A stretch of 64,000 nt of DNA from Paenibacillus sp. PAMC 26794 (lineage in GTDB: Bacteria > Bacillota > Bacilli > Paenibacillales > Paenibacillaceae): NCBI RefSeq assembly GCF_000316035.1, contig NZ_ANHX01000040.1, forward strand, positions 62,001 to 126,000. The letters are read 5' to 3'. Positions 8,778 through 17,272 of this stretch are shown here, piece after piece. A model generated the notes under the pieces. It worked only from the letters and a program-made list of their open reading frames with translations. It made no database searches and had not been told where the DNA came from. The translations under genes and the position numbers were made by a program. Position 1 is the first letter of the stretch, and each line of letters opens with the position of its first letter.

Positions 8778-9012
8778 AACCACGCACTTCTACTACTGCA
8801 CTGGTGTTGACCGTATGGTAGCTCCTATTGCGCACGATATGCATACAGTATGTACGCAGTATCTTATATTGCACCGCGGCATGTGCACAGTATCTTTCCC
8901 CTGCCCGTTTGGCAAAACAATTCACCGGAAAATCCGTAACGTAGGTGTCTACTTATTGACTGAGGTCCGCCTCTAATGAATTGGGCACAGTCTAAACGCT
9001 ATAGTTGTTTTG

Positions 9013-9205
9013 TAACGAATCTCAGACACCCTATACGCAGTATTTTGAGTATCAAGATTTTCTAACGAACTCCAGACAGCTTAGTTACTCATTTCATTGG
9101 TTTTGCCGCAGGTTTCGAGTGAATTTTGGCGATATAGCGCGGCTGAGGTTCGTTAAATTCTACGATCGTCACCAAACCTCTATTTAAGGTGCGTCAGGTT
9201 CGTTA
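9013..9205. repeat. Four-copy degenerate repeat in inverted pairs, 50-bp period
   Basis: TAACGAA begins units at 9013 and 9063 on the plus strand, exactly 50 bp apart. The reverse complement TTCGTTA occurs at 9149 and 9199, again 50 bp apart. Each unit continues with a related block (TCTCAGACACCCTATA, CTCCAGACAGCTTAG, and on the minus strand CCTCAGCCGCGCTATA and CCTGACGCACCTTAAATA). The whole is an imperfect inverted repeat centred near 9109. Only two units per arm rules against CRISPR. Confidence 0.65.
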
Positions 9206-9371
9206 GAAAAATTTTATTTAGAGCGATTTAGATTCAGGGCACTTCAGGGCTTTGGCTCAAGATAAGCGGCAACCGTTCGTTTTAAACTCACTCCATTCGC
9301 TACCTTACGGCGGGACCAATTCGGTTCGATGCTGTCCTGCAACACTGATTTTATATCCCCTGACTCCCAAC

Positions 9372-10583
9372 TCAACTCTCCGGAGTAAGTAAAATTAGTT
9401 TGTCATCCCCATCACGTGGCGATCCCCGTCCATCCCGATTGTTCGTAAGTACGTATAACTTTCCGTCCTCTCCAGCACTTACATTGCGAATCCGGCCCCA
9501 TTCATCTTCGAAGATGGGTTCCACCTTCTCCACCTGTGTGCCATCTTCCGAAAGAGTAACCTTCAGCAGCTGCTCTCCACGCAGATTCGCAGCAATCAGT
9601 GATCCAGCCCAAGGTCCTTCCTCAACAAAAGCTACACCAGACGGCGCCCATGTATCATTCCCACTATGTGCAAGCGGAGCCTGATATGCGCCATTGTCAT
9701 CATCGTCTCCTTCTACCTCGGGCCAGCCATAATTCTCCCCGGCCACAATCCGGTTGATCTCATCATGATTCCGCTGACCATGCTCAGTGGAATAGAGGTA
9801 ACCGTTATCCGGGTTCCATGCCAGTCCCTGTGCGTTGCGGTGTCCCATACTGTATACGGGTGAATTCGGCCATGGGTTGTCTGCTGGGATCGATCCGTCG
9901 AGACCAATCCGCAATATTTTACCCCCAAGGCTATCTTCGTTCTGTGACAATTCCGGTTCATAGCGCTCACCTGTCGTGAAATAGAGCAACTTGTCCGGGC
10001 CAATTTTGATCCGCCCACCGTTATGATTCGTTCCGCCTGGAATGTTACCAAGCAACTCTTGATCTATGACGGCTTTGCCATCATTCACCTTGAGGCGTAA
10101 CACACGATTGGCAATGTCGTCGCCTTCCAGATAGGAGTGGTATGCATACAAGTAACCGTTCTCCTCAAAGTCCGGATCTGCTGCAAGGCCCAATAGACCT
10201 CCTTCACCTTCTTCATTAAACGGAGCTGAGAATTCAATCAGTGGTTCAGAGACTAGTTTTCCATCCTCAATGATCCGAATCGCACCAGGGCGTTCCGTTA
10301 CAAACATCCGACCATCAGGCACACTCACAATCTCCCATGGTGCATTCATTCCTTCAACCAGAACGGAAGCCTGATAGGGAATACCCACCTCTCCCTGCGC
10401 TCCACTCTCGTCTCCACTTGCACTGGTATTGCCTCCGTTGGCTGTCTGTCCCTGACCGGTTCCCTGTCCCTGAGACGACTGCCCTGTTCCTCCCGTAAAG
10501 GGTTCGCCTGAAGAACATGACGCTGTTAACAGTGCCACACTTAATAATGAAGCATACAGTGGAACGGTTACTCGATTATTCAT
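9372..10583 (-). CDS. PQQ-dependent sugar dehydrogenase-like lipoprotein
   Basis: Extracellular lipid-anchored beta-propeller of the soluble aldose/glucose-sorbosone dehydrogenase family, 403 aa. Lipobox TASC (Cys23) is followed by a G/Q/S-rich linker to about residue 70. Family signatures are APWEIVSVPDGRMFVTERPG, GLLGLAADPDF, NHNGGRIKIGPD, GHRNAQGLAWNP and HGQRNHDEINRI. The family oxidises sugars with PQQ and needs calcium; no PQQ-synthesis gene is in this window, so activity is inferred. ATG 10583 has AAGGGAGATG upstream; the frame to 10634 adds a non-signal lead. It appears monocistronic. Confidence 0.9.
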   Translation of the reverse strand: MNNRVTVPLYASLLSVALLTASCSSGEPFTGGTGQSSQGQGTGQGQTANGGNTSASGDESGAQGEVGIPYQASVLVEGMNAPWEIVSVPDGRMFVTERPGAIRIIEDGKLVSEPLIEFSAPFNEEGEGGLLGLAADPDFEENGYLYAYHSYLEGDDIANRVLRLKVNDGKAVIDQELLGNIPGGTNHNGGRIKIGPDKLLYFTTGERYEPELSQNEDSLGGKILRIGLDGSIPADNPWPNSPVYSMGHRNAQGLAWNPDNGYLYSTEHGQRNHDEINRIVAGENYGWPEVEGDDDDNGAYQAPLAHSGNDTWAPSGVAFVEEGPWAGSLIAANLRGEQLLKVTLSEDGTQVEKVEPIFEDEWGRIRNVSAGEDGKLYVLTNNRDGRGSPRDGDDKLILLTPES

Positions 10584-10777
10584 GATTACATCTCCCTTCG
10601 CATATCGTTCTTTTGTATCAAATAAATAAGCCATGCTTCAACGTATTGTTAATGTATTGTTCTCTATAGTTGTGGTGTTATTATTCATCTGTAAAGCGGT
10701 TTCGCCCTGTATTACCCTTCATACCAGCCGCTTAAACCGAGAATTCAAGGTATTCCGAGGATATGAAATCACCGCAG

Positions 10778-10806
10778 TTTGGAATTCCATCATAATCTTT
10801 TATAAT
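10778..10806 (+). promoter_or_regulatory. Sigma-A-type promoter of the M24 peptidase gene
   Basis: TTTGGA (10778-10783), 17 bp, TATAAT (10801-10806). The expected transcript start near 10813 gives a ~33-nt leader to ATG 10846 and argues against ATG 10822. Confidence 0.65.
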
Positions 10807-10845
10807 AGAAGGATAGTATGAATGGAAAGGTGGACAACTACACTT

Positions 10846-11934
10846 ATGAATCAAAACCCTTTATCTCGTCTTGAAGCCGATCTGTCCGGGCAAGGATTGG
10901 ACGCCATGCTGATCACAGATCCGAAACATATCTACTATTTAACTGGATTTGCGAGCAATCCGCATGAACGCTTCCTTGGTCTGGTTCTCGCACGCGGCGA
11001 AGAACCATTATTGATTGTACCCGCTCTGGACGCTGAAGCTGCTGCAGCCGCTTCCTCGGTATCCAACATTGCTACTCACACGGATACGGATAATCCATAC
11101 GCTTTGTTTGATCGTTATCAGGGGCGCTTGGCCCGAGTAGGTCTCGAAAAAGAATATGTGACAGTATCACGTTATGAGCAGCTGACCGCCGCTCTCGGTA
11201 CTGCCAGCTTTGAAGATGTTGGCCCCCTGCTTCGCACATTACGTGTGAAAAAAACACCGGATGAGGTAGCCCGCATTCGCCACGCCATTTATCTGATCGA
11301 AGAAACATTGCGTCAAGGCCTCTCTCATGTTCGCACAGGCGTAACCGAGATTGAACTTGTCGCTGAGATGGAGTATCAGATGAAAAAGCTGGGTGCCGAT
11401 GGCCCTTCCTTTGATACCATGGTGCTCACAGGACCCAAAACAGGTCTGCCACACGGTACACCGGGTGAACGGAAACTGCAACATGGTGACCTGTTAATGT
11501 TTGATATGGGTGTCTATGCTGAAGGGTATGCCTCGGATATCACACGTACATTCGCTTTTGGTGACATCTCACCTGAACTCAAAACCATCTATAACACCGT
11601 GCTCGCAGCGAACGAAGCTGCTATCCAAGTCGTGAAACCAGGCATCACCTGCGCCGAAGTGGATCGTGCAGCACGCCAGGTCACGGAAGAAGCGGGATAC
11701 GGCGAGCGTTTTATGCATAGAGTAGGCCATGGATTGGGTATCGACGTACATGAGTATCCTTCTCTCCATGGAGAGAATATGGACATCCTTAATGAAGGTA
11801 CCGTATTCACGATTGAACCGGGCATATATACCGCAGCAGGCGGCGTCCGTATCGAGGATGATGTAATTGTGACTGAGACGGGTGTAGAAGTTCTGACAAC
11901 ATATCCAAAAGAACTGCAAATTCTTAGCGACTAA
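10846..11934 (+). CDS. M24-family Xaa-Pro peptidase
   Basis: Cytoplasmic metallopeptidase of the prolidase/Xaa-Pro aminopeptidase group, 362 aa. A creatinase-type N-terminal domain (about 1-125, with DPKHIYYLTGF) is followed by the pita-bread catalytic domain. Metal ligands are visible as Asp in FDMGVYAEGYASD, Asp in ASDITRTF, His in RVGHGLGIDVHEYP, Glu in TIEPGIY and Glu in RIEDDVIV. The likely role is dipeptide or proline-peptide turnover. ATG 10846 has AAAGGTGG 10 nt upstream. ATG 10822 also has a possible site but falls almost at the predicted transcript start. Confidence 0.93.
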   Translation: MNQNPLSRLEADLSGQGLDAMLITDPKHIYYLTGFASNPHERFLGLVLARGEEPLLIVPALDAEAAAAASSVSNIATHTDTDNPYALFDRYQGRLARVGLEKEYVTVSRYEQLTAALGTASFEDVGPLLRTLRVKKTPDEVARIRHAIYLIEETLRQGLSHVRTGVTEIELVAEMEYQMKKLGADGPSFDTMVLTGPKTGLPHGTPGERKLQHGDLLMFDMGVYAEGYASDITRTFAFGDISPELKTIYNTVLAANEAAIQVVKPGITCAEVDRAARQVTEEAGYGERFMHRVGHGLGIDVHEYPSLHGENMDILNEGTVFTIEPGIYTAAGGVRIEDDVIVTETGVEVLTTYPKELQILSD

Positions 11935-12285
11935 TCCAATTGGATTTATGTCAAAAACAGCCCATATACATCAATGCTCAGCCGATATTATGCATCATGA
12001 ACTAAACTGCACGAAACTGTGCTGAACTGTATCTTCAAAATAATATACTCCTTTCGCGTACGCCTCAGGCCTGTATACAGAAAAAGTAGCAAGTACACAC
12101 GCGAACGCAAAAATCCCGCAAATCCATGAATATCATGGGTTGCGGGATTTTAATTAATACGAAGCATATCCTAAATTACTCCGTCTGCATTCTACGTAAT
12201 CTTATTCCTGCTCACTCATTTACCATTAGTCAAACTCATGCGTGATATCCTGCCAAGACTCCAGCTGTGGCAGCTGTTGCTTCCC
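11935..12285. other. Intergenic region with short tandem repeat and terminator
   Basis: Contains three AACTG-centred words at 12004, 12014 and 12024 with a 10-bp period, and the terminator at 12112-12153. No gene seen. Confidence 0.6.
12112..12153. terminator. Bidirectional intrinsic terminator
   Basis: AAAATCCCGCAA pairs with TTGCGGGATTTT, with an inner pairing of CCATGA and TCATGG. A-rich and T-rich flanks serve both strands; it lies between two converging genes. Confidence 0.8.
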
Positions 12286-12579
12286 CTAGTAATCCAGAAA
12301 CCATTGAATAATCCCAGTCGTATCCGTTGTTCTGCAGCTGTAATGTCGGAAACCGTCCTCGCCTTCCTGCAAACGAATCTCTGCCACCATTTGCCCTGGT
12401 TCCTCAAGCGCAGCAGCCTGCATATACATACTTCCCTCCACCAGCTCCGAAGGTTCAAGTACTACGTATTCCTGCAATTCCAGATTGGAGATCAACTCCA
12501 CCAATAACGAGGCATTAATGCTATCATTCTCGTAGGTTGTGCCATTGCTTTCCAGTGTATAACGCAGTGTAGAGTACAT
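12286..12579 (-). CDS. Hypothetical protein, 97 aa
   Basis: I do not recognise it. A small acidic soluble protein with no signal peptide or membrane segment. The N-terminal half looks beta-rich (MYSTLRYTLESNGTTYE), and the C-terminus reads TGIIQWFLDY. AAAGGGG lies 9-10 nt before ATG 12579, supporting that start over the longer frame to 12606. It sits 83 nt downstream of the queuosine transporter gene on the same strand and may be its second cistron. The clear ribosome site and terminator position make it a probable real gene. Confidence 0.65.
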   Translation of the reverse strand: MYSTLRYTLESNGTTYENDSINASLLVELISNLELQEYVVLEPSELVEGSMYMQAAALEEPGQMVAEIRLQEGEDGFRHYSCRTTDTTGIIQWFLDY

Positions 12580-12662
12580 GTGCGATTCCCCTTTGTATGA
12601 AATCATCGTTGGCTAATGATACACGCTCATAACGACAGGTCGTTATACTCTTTGAATATTGT

Positions 12663-13346
12663 CTAAGCTTCATCCTTAAACTTAAAGCTACGTGCAGCAT
12701 ACAGAAACGGCGTTCCAACCGCAGTTAATACAAATTTGATAATATACGTCGTCAGGAAGATTTCCAGCCAAACATCCCAAGGATAGATGAACGCAAACGC
12801 GATCGTACAGAACACCAGTGTATCCACAAATGAACTGATGATCGAACTACCGTTGGTGCGAATCCACAACTGATTGCGCCCTGGGGCTACCTTGCGTAAC
12901 CAGGAGTACAATCGAACATCCAGGAACTGACTGATGAAGTAAGCGGTCAGACTTCCGAGGGCCAGACGTGGCAGCAGACCGAACAGCTTCGCCATGGATT
13001 CCTGTGCAAAGTCCGTCGGTGCCGGGTCAAAAAACAACACCATCTGCATCAGAACCGTCGTCATGATGAGCGTGAAAAATCCAAACCATACGGCTTTGCG
13101 TGCCTCACCTGGTCCATATTTCTCATTGAGAAGGTCACTGGTCAGGTACATGCTGACATACATCGTGTTGCCTAACGTCAGCACGATCCCCATTATATCT
13201 ATCGTTTTGGTCACCTGAATGTTGGCTATAACCGTAGCCACACCAATCCAGGCATAGAGACCTTTTTTACCGAACAAGCGGTAACACAGCAGGAAAAATC
13301 CATAAGTTACGAGAACAAAAACTGCTCCCCACCCTAAGTTAAACAT
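12663..13346 (-). CDS. Queuosine precursor transporter (YhhQ/VUT, DUF165 family)
   Basis: Integral membrane protein, 227 aa with about six hydrophobic segments, importing a queuosine precursor for tRNA modification. Family signatures are IGVATVIANIQVTKTIDI, LGNTMYVSMYLTSDLLNEKYG, RTNGSSIISSFVDTLVF and the C-terminal YIIKFVLTAVGTPFLY. The function is independently supported by the preQ1-I riboswitch just upstream. ATG 13346 is 13 nt after AGGAAGG. The in-frame GTG 13358 would be only 1-2 nt from it, and an ATG at 13354 is out of frame. Confidence 0.92.
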   Translation of the reverse strand: MFNLGWGAVFVLVTYGFFLLCYRLFGKKGLYAWIGVATVIANIQVTKTIDIMGIVLTLGNTMYVSMYLTSDLLNEKYGPGEARKAVWFGFFTLIMTTVLMQMVLFFDPAPTDFAQESMAKLFGLLPRLALGSLTAYFISQFLDVRLYSWLRKVAPGRNQLWIRTNGSSIISSFVDTLVFCTIAFAFIYPWDVWLEIFLTTYIIKFVLTAVGTPFLYAARSFKFKDEA

Positions 13347-13360
13347 AAATACATACACTG

Positions 13361-13400
13361 CCTTCCTAGTTTTGATTACGCGGGATGGTTACGAACCGCG
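13361..13400 (-). promoter_or_regulatory. preQ1-I riboswitch overlapping the ribosome site
   Basis: On the minus strand CGCGG (13400-13396) pairs with CCGCG (13383-13379) around the loop TTCGTAACCATC. An A-rich tail TAATCAAAACTAGG then runs into the ribosome site AGGAAGG (13367-13361). This is the H-type pseudoknot layout of preQ1 class I, close to the known Bacillus and Thermoanaerobacter examples. With the anti-SD-like loop taking up the tail, ligand should block translation of the transporter. Confidence 0.85.
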
Positions 13401-13613
13401 GTTTGGCTCAGGGCCAAAACATGAATACTCTATCACATTTCTCGTCCCATGAACAGAACTAAATAACTCCAAGTGTGCCTGAGTGACTACGATCCCGCCT
13501 ATATTCCTCCCGTGTCCCTCTCGACCATACGACTGTTTTTGTATCTCCTTGCCTTGCACCATGTATCGAAAAAGAAGACTGCATCACACACCGTGTAAAG
13601 TATAATTTGATTG

Positions 13614-13657
13614 CCGCAAAAAAACCGCCCTCCGGATTCCTCCGAAGGACGGCTCTA
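13614..13657 (-). terminator. Intrinsic terminator of tcyP
   Basis: On the minus strand AGCCGTCCTTCGGAGG pairs with CCGGAGGGCGGT, followed by TTTTTTT. It lies about 40 nt after the tcyP stop. Confidence 0.85.
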
Positions 13658-13695
13658 GCTATCTTAATGTGAGCTTCTATCTAATCCATTCTGTA

Positions 13696-15093
13696 TTAAG
13701 CCTGAGCCGCAGAATCCAGCTCACGGCTCTGATCGTTAAACGTGTCCCGATCGTTTTCCTTCAAAATTCTGCTCGTCACGAGTCCTGATGTCATCGACCC
13801 GTTCACGTTAAGCGCTGTACGACCCATGTCGATCAGCGGCTCCACGGAAATGAGCAGTCCAACCAGAGCCACAGGCAGATTCATGGTGGACAATACGATC
13901 AGGGAAGCGAAGGTTGCCCCGCCGCCAACGCCAGCCACACCAAACGAACTGATCATGACTACGAGGATCAAAGTCACAATGAAGTCCCAGCTCAGCGGGT
14001 CGATGCCGACCGTCGGAGCAATCATAACCGCCAGCATGGCCGGATAGATCCCGGCGCAGCCGTTTTGCCCAATTGTAGCCCCAAAGCTTGCAGACAGGTT
14101 CGCAATGCCGTCCGATACGCCCAGTTTCTTCGTCTGTGTCTCCACATTCAGCGGAATCGCCGCTGCACTTGAACGGGAGGTAAAGGCAAATACCAGTGCT
14201 GGCAGAACCTTTTTCACATACGTAATCGGGTTGAACCCGGACAGCGAGATGATGATCAAGTGAATGATAAACATCACGATGAGTGCCACGTAGGACGCAA
14301 TGACGAATTTGATCAACTTGAGAATCTCATCCGGATTCGTTGTCGCCGTCACCTTGGTAATGAGCGCAAGAATCCCGTATGGCGTAAGCCTGAGCACCAA
14401 TGTTACAATCCGCATAACGACGGCATATACCGCATTAACCATACCTCGGAAGGTTTCCGCCTGCTGTGGTTTTTTGCGATCCAGTCCCAGTACAGCTACA
14501 CCGATAAACGCGGAGAAGATAACCACCGCCAGTGTGGATGTACGACGTTCTCCTGTCATATCTGCAAATGGATTCGAAGGAATGAATTCCAGCACTTGCT
14601 GCGGGATTGTCTGATCCTTCACATCAACAAGCCGTTCCTCCACCTTCTGAATCTGCGCATTCTCCCGGTCTCCTCCTTGAATCTCAATGGAAGTCAGGTT
14701 GAAGCCCAGACTGGTCACAATGCTGACCCCTGCGGCAATCGCTGTGGTGATCAACAGAATGGCAATAATGGAAACACTCATCTTGCCGAGATTTTGTTTG
14801 CCCTTCAGATTCATAATGGCCGAGATGATGGACACCATGATCAATGGGATCACGACCATTTGCAACAAACGAACATATCCTGAACCGACCAGATTGAACC
14901 AATCGACTGATTTCGTAACTACATCAGAACCTGATGTGTACACCAATTGAAGAATAACCCCGTACACAACCCCCAGTCCCAGACCCGCAAATACGCGTTT
15001 CGTAAAGGAGATATGTTTTTTCTGCATCCAGTAGAGGATGCCAAGTAAGGCAAGCATAACCACTACATTCAATATGACTAGAAAAGTATCCAT
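13696..15093 (-). CDS. tcyP: L-cystine symporter TcyP
   Basis: Membrane symporter of the dicarboxylate/amino acid:cation symporter family, 465 aa, with eight or more hydrophobic segments. It is close to Bacillus TcyP in length and sequence (WYSGYVRLLQMVV-like region VGSGYVRLLQMVVIPLIM, FTSRSSAAAIPLNVET, ASFGATIGQNGCAGIYPAM). It imports cystine as a sulfur source. GAGGAGG lies before ATG 15093. A CymR-like site upstream would fit cysteine-dependent repression. It is monocistronic with its own terminator. Confidence 0.93.
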   Translation of the reverse strand: MDTFLVILNVVVMLALLGILYWMQKKHISFTKRVFAGLGLGVVYGVILQLVYTSGSDVVTKSVDWFNLVGSGYVRLLQMVVIPLIMVSIISAIMNLKGKQNLGKMSVSIIAILLITTAIAAGVSIVTSLGFNLTSIEIQGGDRENAQIQKVEERLVDVKDQTIPQQVLEFIPSNPFADMTGERRTSTLAVVIFSAFIGVAVLGLDRKKPQQAETFRGMVNAVYAVVMRIVTLVLRLTPYGILALITKVTATTNPDEILKLIKFVIASYVALIVMFIIHLIIISLSGFNPITYVKKVLPALVFAFTSRSSAAAIPLNVETQTKKLGVSDGIANLSASFGATIGQNGCAGIYPAMLAVMIAPTVGIDPLSWDFIVTLILVVMISSFGVAGVGGGATFASLIVLSTMNLPVALVGLLISVEPLIDMGRTALNVNGSMTSGLVTSRILKENDRDTFNDQSRELDSAAQA

Positions 15094-15187
15094 TTCTTTA
15101 AATCCTCCTCAGGTATGTGTGTAACCGGAACATATCCGATTTTCTCTTCTATCTTTTGTACTTCCGATAAAGACATTTTACAATATA

Positions 15188-15220
15188 TCATATAACAAAC
15201 TATTCTGGTAGGTATTAATT
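15188..15220 (-). promoter_or_regulatory. Putative tcyP promoter with CymR-like site
   Basis: On the minus strand a possible -10 TATGAT (15193-15188) is preceded by TAATACCTACCAGAATA (15217-15201), resembling the Rrf2-type CymR site. A similar word lies upstream of the sulfate transporter (43113-43132). The consensus is recalled, not computed. Confidence 0.3.
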
Positions 15221-15445
15221 GATATTATGTAATATGCATGTAACAGATTCATCTATTTCTGAAAAAAATACACCAAATCGTGAAAATTGTGCTATTCAAC
15301 CTCCGGTTAATTCGGTAATATAGGTATATCCGCTTATTCCCAAGATTTCTCAACGTAAAATTTAGGTCTTTCTTCATTGATAGATAGGTCTAATAATTAC
15401 GGAAAAGCGACAATGTTAATGAACTTGACGTGAAAGGATGATCAT
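15221..15445. other. Intergenic region between tcyP and the chemoreceptor
   Basis: AT-rich spacer of divergent genes. TAAA at 15357 followed by TTGATAG weakly resembles a SigD promoter, but spacing and match are poor. Nothing else recognised. Confidence 0.4.
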
Positions 15446-17146
15446 ATGTTTCGTAATCGCACCGTTGCCGGTAAAATCAGAGGCACCTTGTTCCTCGTTC
15501 TGCTGGTTGCTTCCCTGTTGTTCAGTATTAGTTTTTATGCCGTATCGATGAATATTATTCAAAGCTACGTTCTTCCGCAGTTTGACAAAGTCCTAAACAC
15601 GTCCATTCAGGATATATACAAAAATACTTCAGCATCCAAAATCCTGCAGGTACAGAGTGGCGGAGCCGGTTCTGAGGGTGCTGCCATGACCGTGGAATCA
15701 TATCTGGCAGATAAAGCAAAAGAACACAACCTCGATGCCGCTTACGTTGTTGCTATACAGGACGGCTCAGCCAAAGTTGTTGTGGCCAGCTCTTCCTCAG
15801 GCATGAAAGCCCAGGATGAGATTAATGTAGAACCAGCAATGAATGCGGCTATTGAGAGCAAAGAAATGGTAATCAGCGAGGTCTACTCCGATTCCTTTGG
15901 TGTACATAAAGCAGCCTTTATTCCCATTGCAGGAAGTAATATGATTATGGCTGTAAGCATGGATGCTCAGTTCATTCAGGATAAGATTACCCAGATTTTC
16001 TGGTTGTGTCTTGGAATTACAGCATTAGTGTTCGTGCTCGGCTGGCTTATCTCCACTAGTATGATCAAAAGAGTGACCAAACCAATCATCAAGCTCGTTC
16101 AACATAGCAAACAAATATCCCAAGGTGATCTAACCGCTGAGCTAGAGATAAAAGGTAAAGATGAAATTGCCCAGCTTGCCGCAAGCTTCCAGACGATGAC
16201 GCATAATCTGAAAGAAATGATTAGCCGTGCCTTGTCCACGTCCAATGAAGTTGTGTCAGGCTCCAATGACCTGCTTCAGCGGGTTGAATCGATGTCCGGT
16301 ATGGTTCGAAACTCCAGCCGCTCCGCAGAAGATGCAGAAAAAGGCAGCATCAGCATTGCGTCAAGCGCATCCGAGAACGCCAGAGCTATGGAAGAAATTA
16401 CGCAAGGTATCATGCATATTGCTTCTTCTTCCGCTGAAGTGTCTGAGCAGATTGGTGAAGCAGCCAACGAGGCAGTTAACGGTAACAGACTGGCTCAGAA
16501 TGCCGTTGAGCAGATGGAGCGTGTAGGCCAGACAGCAAGTGAATCGTTGCGTTATGTTGAAACTATGAATGAACGTTCAGTAGCCATCGGCACCATTGTT
16601 GCTTCCATTTTTGAAATCACCAAACAGATTAACATGCTGTCACTCAACGCCTCCATTGAAGCAGCACGTGCCGGAGAGCATGGCCGCGGATTCGCTGTTG
16701 TTGCCGGAGAAGTTCGTAAACTTGCCGAGCAATCCAAGACAGCCACCGAAGAAATTTCGGATTATCTGGGTACCATTCGTGAAGACGCTGAACGCTCCGT
16801 TGATGCCATGAACCGTGTAACCCAGGAGATTGGTTCAGGCACAACTGTCGTTCAACAAGCAGGCTCAGCCTTCCAGCAACTGAATGAATTGATCCAGAAC
16901 GTGAATCTGACCATTCAGACCGTCTCGGCTTCTACACAACAAGTATCTGCTGGTGCTGAAGAAGTGAGTGCGTCCGTTGAAGAAACGGCACAGATTACGA
17001 CCAAATCCCGTGAAAGCATGTTACAGATTGCTTCAACAGCAGATCTTCAGCTTAGCGAGATGGATTCACATTCGAATACGGTTCGTCATCTGCATGAACA
17101 AGCTGTAGAGCTGCAATCCGCTATGAAGAATTTCAAAATAAACTAA
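15446..17146 (+). CDS. Methyl-accepting chemotaxis protein
   Basis: Membrane chemoreceptor, 566 aa. TM1 at about 10-30, an extracytoplasmic sensor of about 150 residues (small, sCache-like), TM2 at about 184-206, HAMP at about 207-260 (TKPIIKLV to MTHNLKEM), then a long signalling coiled coil. The conserved hairpin tip is at about 396-430 ([20 protein letters not shown], then [13 protein letters not shown]). It signals to CheA/CheW, none of which is in the window; the ligand is unknown. GAAAGGATG precedes ATG 15446. It is monocistronic. Confidence 0.94.
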   Translation: MFRNRTVAGKIRGTLFLVLLVASLLFSISFYAVSMNIIQSYVLPQFDKVLNTSIQDIYKNTSASKILQVQSGGAGSEGAAMTVESYLADKAKEHNLDAAYVVAIQDGSAKVVVASSSSGMKAQDEINVEPAMNAAIESKEMVISEVYSDSFGVHKAAFIPIAGSNMIMAVSMDAQFIQDKITQIFWLCLGITALVFVLGWLISTSMIKRVTKPIIKLVQHSKQISQGDLTAELEIKGKDEIAQLAASFQTMTHNLKEMISRALSTSNEVVSGSNDLLQRVESMSGMVRNSSRSAEDAEKGSISIASSASENARAMEEITQGIMHIASSSAEVSEQIGEAANEAVNGNRLAQNAVEQMERVGQTASESLRYVETMNERSVAIGTIVASIFEITKQINMLSLNASIEAARAGEHGRGFAVVAGEVRKLAEQSKTATEEISDYLGTIREDAERSVDAMNRVTQEIGSGTTVVQQAGSAFQQLNELIQNVNLTIQTVSASTQQVSAGAEEVSASVEETAQITTKSRESMLQIASTADLQLSEMDSHSNTVRHLHEQAVELQSAMKNFKIN

Positions 17147-17204
17147 CAGGTTAACCATTAACCTATCATCACCTGTTTTAAACCTCATTTAATCATAGGA
17201 TATA

Positions 17205-17267
17205 CAATACCCCCATGCCGCTAACATTCCGTTTCTAGAGAACGGTTTGTCGGACATGGGGGTATTG
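17205..17267. terminator. Bidirectional terminator between the chemoreceptor and cbiP
   Basis: CAATACCCCCATG pairs with CATGGGGGTATTG, and an inner hairpin (CCGTTTCTAGAGAACGG) sits in the loop. T-rich sequence follows on the plus strand. It separates converging genes. Confidence 0.75.
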
Positions 17268-17272
17268 TTGTT

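Larger units (their letters stand above)
8600..9371. other. Long intergenic region with hairpin and repeats
   Basis: No credible gene. It holds the hairpin at 8721-8777, a stretch with scattered CAGTAT words (about 8855-8905), and the four-copy TAACGAA repeat (9013-9205). Small open frames here lack ribosome sites and codon structure. Confidence 0.7.

Noticed and set aside
9005..9187. 60-codon frame inside the 9-kb repeat region
   Set aside because: Consists of repeat sequence; no ribosome site.
9013..9205. CRISPR array
   Set aside because: Only two units per arm, in inverted arrangement, diverged repeats, no cas genes.
10633..10821. Small gene between the PQQ-dehydrogenase and M24 genes
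   Set aside because: It overlaps the M24 promoter and has no ribosome site.
14260..14883. 207-codon plus-strand frame opposite tcyP
   Set aside because: His/Asn-rich shadow of a membrane-protein gene.
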